A DNA stretch of 64,000 nucleotides, taken from Enterovibrio coralii. Lineage in GTDB: Bacteria > Pseudomonadota > Gammaproteobacteria > Enterobacterales > Vibrionaceae. Made by a program: the position numbers and the translations under genes. Position 1 is the stretch's first letter. Each line of letters starts with the position of its first letter. The DNA is taken from the NCBI RefSeq assembly GCF_001559595.1, contig NZ_LNTY01000034.1:186001-250000 (forward strand), read 5' to 3'. Below, piece after piece: positions 61,006 to 64,000 of the stretch. The notes beneath the pieces were generated by a model. It was not told where the DNA came from, searched no databases, and saw only the letters and a program-made list of their open reading frames with translations.

Positions 61006-61021
61006 GGTACGCTATAACTAA

Positions 61022-61609
61022 ATGAAAATACGACGTTTGGAGACGCACTTGTCGGCTATTCGTATTCTCTTACTGATTGTCATTATTACCCTGATCGCGC
61101 AAATTCCAGCGGTTCAACAGATTTTGGTCTGGGAACGCGCTGATATCTTAGCGGGGCAGTGGTGGCGAATCGTAACAGGAAACTTAACGCACACCAATCT
61201 TGCACATGTTGCGATGAACTTATCCGCGCTGGCGGTACTGACGTATCTTCATCGTCAATATTATCAAATGCGCTCAATGGTGATCATGGTATGGAGCATG
61301 ATGCTGGTGATTGGGCTGGTCATGTTCTTTGCTCCATTTGATTGGTATGCGGGACTCTCTGGTGTGTTGCACGGCTTGTTTGTTTGGGGTGTGGTGCGAG
61401 ATATCCAGAACAAAGTGCCACTTGGTTGGCCTTTGCTGATTGGCGCCTTTGCGAAGATGAGTTACGAGGCTTACAGCGGCGGGGATGCGTTAACGGCGCA
61501 GATTATCGACGCGGGTGTGGCGTATCAAGCGCACTGGGCTGGCGCGATTGTGGGTTTGCTGTTTGCGCTCCTTTGGAAACCGACACGCGCGCCAGAGACG
61601 CAGAAATAA
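61022..61609 (+). CDS. rrtA: Rhombosortase
   Basis: Rhombosortases are rhomboid-family intramembrane proteases that process proteins with a GlyGly-CTERM tail and help attach them to the cell surface. The 195-residue protein has about six hydrophobic segments, an early RIVTGNLTHTNLAHVAMNL segment, the catalytic serine in YAGLSGVLHGLFVWG and the catalytic histidine in YQAHWAGAIVGLL. Target proteins are not encoded in this window. Confidence 0.88.
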   Translation: MKIRRLETHLSAIRILLLIVIITLIAQIPAVQQILVWERADILAGQWWRIVTGNLTHTNLAHVAMNLSALAVLTYLHRQYYQMRSMVIMVWSMMLVIGLVMFFAPFDWYAGLSGVLHGLFVWGVVRDIQNKVPLGWPLLIGAFAKMSYEAYSGGDALTAQIIDAGVAYQAHWAGAIVGLLFALLWKPTRAPETQK

Positions 61610-61610
61610 A

Positions 61611-61636
61611 AAAAGCTTGGCTGAGCCAAGCTTTTC
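61611..61636. terminator. Bidirectional terminator between rrtA and alaA
   Basis: AAAAGCTTGGC pairs with GCCAAGCTTTT around three bases, flanked by A and T runs, between two convergent genes. Confidence 0.9.
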
Positions 61637-61655
61637 TTTTATCGCGAGAGTGTAA

Positions 61656-62873
61656 TTACTGACGGTAGGTTGTCAGGAAGCGCTCAAAGCGGCCAATCGC
61701 GGTTTCCAGATCGTCTACACGCGGCAGTGTTACGATGCGGAAGTGGTCAGGTTTGTGCCAGTTAAAGCCCGTACCATGAACCATCAAGACTTTTTCTTGT
61801 AGCAGGAAGTCCAGCATCATCTTTTCATCGTCATGAATGCTGTATTTCTTGGTATCAATTTTCGGGAACAGGTAAAGCGCACCTTTTGGCTTCACACAGC
61901 TCACACCCGGAATTTGATTCAGCAGTTCCCATGCTTTATCGCGTTGCTCTAGCAGGCGACCACCTGGCAGGATTAACTCGTTAATGCTCTGGTAACCGCC
62001 CAGTGCCGTTTGGATGGCGTGCTGCATAGGTACGTTTGCACACAAGCGCATCGACGCGAGCATTTCCAAACCAGCGATGTAGCCTTTTGCGATTTGCTTC
62101 GGACCAGACAGGATCATCCAACCTGAGCGGAAACCACATACACGGTAAGATTTAGACAGACCACTGAAGGTTACACAGAAGACATCCGGTGCCAGCGGTG
62201 CAATAGAGTGGTGTTGTGCACCGTCGTACAGAATTTTGTCGTAGATTTCGTCCGCGAAAATGATCAGGTTGTGCTGACGCGCAATCTCTACGATCTCCAG
62301 CAGGAAGTCACGGCTGTAAACCGCACCTGTTGGGTTGTTCGGGTTGATCAGAACAATACCTTTGGTCTTTGGCGTGATCTTCGCTTTGATGTCGTTCAGA
62401 TCTGGGTACCAGTCAGACTCTTCGTCACACATGTAGTGAACCGGGTTACCGCCAGACAAAGACACAGCTGCCGTCCAAAGTGGGTAGTCTGGAGAAGGAA
62501 CCAGTAGCTCGTCACCGCTGTTTAGCAGTGCCTGCATCGACATCACGATCAGCTCAGAAACGCCGTTACCTAGGTATACGTTTTCAACGTCCAGATCCAG
62601 CATGCCGCGCTTTTGGTAATGCTGCACAACGGCTTTACGTGCAGAGTAAATACCTTTTGAGTCGCAGTAACCTTGAGAAGTTGGCAGATTGCGGATCACA
62701 TCTACCAGAATCTCATCTGGTGCATCGAAGCCGAATGGGGCTGGGTTGCCGATGTTCAGTTTTAGAATTTTGTGGCCTTCTTCTTCAAGGCGCTTTGCTT
62801 GCTTCATCACCGGACCACGAATGTCATAACAGACGTTATCCAGCTTTGTCGACATCCCGATTTCTTGCATCAT
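61656..62873 (-). CDS. alaA: Glutamate-pyruvate aminotransferase AlaA
   Basis: AlaA makes alanine from pyruvate and glutamate with pyridoxal phosphate. The 405-residue class I aminotransferase contains LKLNIGNPAPFGFDAPDE, GNGVSELIVMSMQALLNSG, INPNNPTGAVYS, FADEIYDKILYDG and the PLP lysine in FSGLSKSYRVCGFRSGW. It closely follows the E. coli AlaA pattern over its whole length. The exact start among the clustered methionines (62873 or a few codons in) is open. Confidence 0.95.
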   Translation of the reverse strand: MMQEIGMSTKLDNVCYDIRGPVMKQAKRLEEEGHKILKLNIGNPAPFGFDAPDEILVDVIRNLPTSQGYCDSKGIYSARKAVVQHYQKRGMLDLDVENVYLGNGVSELIVMSMQALLNSGDELLVPSPDYPLWTAAVSLSGGNPVHYMCDEESDWYPDLNDIKAKITPKTKGIVLINPNNPTGAVYSRDFLLEIVEIARQHNLIIFADEIYDKILYDGAQHHSIAPLAPDVFCVTFSGLSKSYRVCGFRSGWMILSGPKQIAKGYIAGLEMLASMRLCANVPMQHAIQTALGGYQSINELILPGGRLLEQRDKAWELLNQIPGVSCVKPKGALYLFPKIDTKKYSIHDDEKMMLDFLLQEKVLMVHGTGFNWHKPDHFRIVTLPRVDDLETAIGRFERFLTTYRQ

Positions 62874-63258
62874 GATTCCCGAACTTGAAATTTTCTTATT
62901 TGCAGTAAATTACACTAACGAATAGGCATTTATAAGTATCTAATAGTAAATAAAAGCCAAAAAGCAGAAAGTTAGTGATTTAATCCTGTTTAAGCCGAAT
63001 ATTATGCTAGAACATTCGATTTTCATCAGAATCAATAAGGTTGTAGAATGCCTTTCCAACAGGAAATATTATCGAGTTTGTCGCGAATTAATGTCTGTTG
63101 ATGCAAATTTCATCAAATTGAATGCATTTTGCTCGCTTTCGTCAGTCATTACTCACCGCGTTTAACTTCAGTTGCTGTCGCAGGGCTTCGCGAAGCAGGC
63201 ATATCTCCAAGGAGTCGGAAGTTTTGCTAACTGGTTGTTAGTTTTAAGCGAGGTTATT
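62874..63258. other. Divergent region between alaA and menF
   Basis: About 385 AT-rich bases hold the two promoters. No gene or clear operator was recognised. Confidence 0.5.
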
Positions 63259-64000
63259 TTGACCGATTTAAGCCAAGCGATAGCCCGGCTCATTGAGACC
63301 CTATCAACGGCGACTCCAATCAAAAAGCGACTGTCTTTACCTTTTACTTGGCCTTCGGATCTCGATCCTATTGCTTGGTTGGACGCCCAACCAATCTTTC
63401 CCAAGTTTTACTGGCAAACCCGCGACGGTGATGAAGAAGTCATCGCACTGGGACAAGTCAAAACGTTCGCAGACCCATGCTCAGCCGAGAAATATCTCGC
63501 GTCTGACCAGCGCGTTTGGGGTGGACGTTCGTTTGACGGCAGAACTGAGCGAAACCAACGTTGCCTTCAGTCTTTTTTCTTCCTCCCATGCATTGAGCTA
63601 TCGAGACGAGGGGAAGACTGGACGGTTGCCATTAACCTCAATGAAGAGCCGTTAAAAGCCCAAGCTGCACTGTCAAAGGTGACGCACAAGCCTCGCACGC
63701 TTTCCTGCCCTGAGTGCAACATTCTCGCTTCCGAACATTCCCCTGAATTTCCTGAATGGTCAACCATGATTGACCATGCGCTGACCACGATTGAAGCGAC
63801 AGACCTTCAAAAGGTCGTTCTGGCACGAAAAACGTCCCTGACGTTAGACCGTCCTTTGTCTGCGGCGCAATTGATGAAAGCTAGCCGCGACCAGAATGTC
63901 TCAAACTTCCATTTCCTACTCGCCTTGGATGAGAAGCATTGTTTTGTTGGGTCAACACCAGAACGTTTGTTTGAACGCCAGGGCCAGCAAATGAAGACCG
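63259..64000 (+). CDS. menF: Isochorismate synthase MenF (N-terminal part, runs off the window)
   Basis: MenF converts chorismate to isochorismate for menaquinone. From TTG 63259, with an AGCGAGG ribosome site a few bases upstream, the open frame gives LTDLSQAIARLIETLSTATP. It then gives FPKFYWQTRDGDEEVIALG, RVWGGRSFD, and the start of the chorismate-binding domain with LQKVVLARKTSLTL and FVGSTPERLFERQ. It is open to the last base (247 codons). MenF is preferred over EntC-type synthases from the neighbours (alaA), although family overlap is strong. Confidence 0.85.
   Translation, partial: MTDLSQAIARLIETLSTATPIKKRLSLPFTWPSDLDPIAWLDAQPIFPKFYWQTRDGDEEVIALGQVKTFADPCSAEKYLASDQRVWGGRSFDGRTERNQRCLQSFFFLPCIELSRRGEDWTVAINLNEEPLKAQAALSKVTHKPRTLSCPECNILASEHSPEFPEWSTMIDHALTTIEATDLQKVVLARKTSLTLDRPLSAAQLMKASRDQNVSNFHFLLALDEKHCFVGSTPERLFERQGQQMKT

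Overview
The window is chromosomal DNA of a gammaproteobacterium, most likely Vibrionaceae. This rests on three things: the fimV-truA-accD-folC-dedD-cvpA-purF run, the folD / tRNA-Arg / tig-clpP-clpX-lon-hupB-ppiD run, and a rhombosortase gene beside alaA and menF. The genus cannot be fixed from the sequence alone; Grimontia, Enterovibrio, Photobacterium or Vibrio are all possible.

Layout. 1-6.6 kb: the end of an upstream gene, then fimV, truA and accD. 6.6-13.0 kb: an AT-rich insertion between accD and folC that carries a leftward four-gene operon (GtrB-type glycosyltransferase, UPF0104-type membrane protein, FAD oxidoreductase, DUF2079-like membrane protein), flanked by about 0.9 and 0.7 kb without recognisable genes. 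13.0-17.0 kb: folC, dedD, cvpA and purF, with a PurR box before cvpA. 17.0-20.1 kb: a Yip1 protein, a LysR regulator and an RssB-like response regulator. 20.3-45.5 kb: a surface-polysaccharide locus. It opens with rfaH and an ops element, followed by rmlBADC, wzm-wzt, methyltransferases, a three-module glycosyltransferase, a GtrA / SDR / GMC oxidoreductase / membrane protein / GtrB-like module and wecB. After a terminator come a convergent rhamnosyltransferase-like gene and a WbpM-like dehydratase, then an epimerase/reductase, a PglC-like initiating transferase, a damaged IS200-type element and ugd. 45.5-64 kb: folD, a YcaD-like MFS protein, mgtC, tRNA-Arg(UCU), tig, clpP, clpX, lon, hupB, ppiD, a ComEA-like gene, yfbR, dgt, tapT, rrtA, alaA and the start of menF.

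How the genes work together. RfaH encoded next to its own ops site should allow processive transcription of the long AT-rich polysaccharide operon. That operon appears to make dTDP-rhamnose, build a chain with several glycosyltransferases and export it through Wzm/Wzt. A methyltransferase overlapping wzt may cap the chain. Two separate modules look like machinery for polyprenyl-phosphate-linked sugars. Each combines a GtrB-like synthase, a small membrane protein of a proposed flippase type, a flavin oxidoreductase and a large membrane protein of GT-C type. The second also has an SDR, so its layout resembles the mycobacterial DprE1/DprE2/Rv3789/AftA region.

Caution on quality. Eleven clean single-base losses, nearly all explained by a shortened homopolymer, break nine genes that are otherwise full length: fimV, folC, the rssB-like gene (twice), the SDR, the 772-residue membrane protein, the WbpM-like gene, the sugar transferase (twice), ppiD and dgt. 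This pattern points to sequencing or assembly error rather than gene decay, so these genes are annotated at full length with the break noted.
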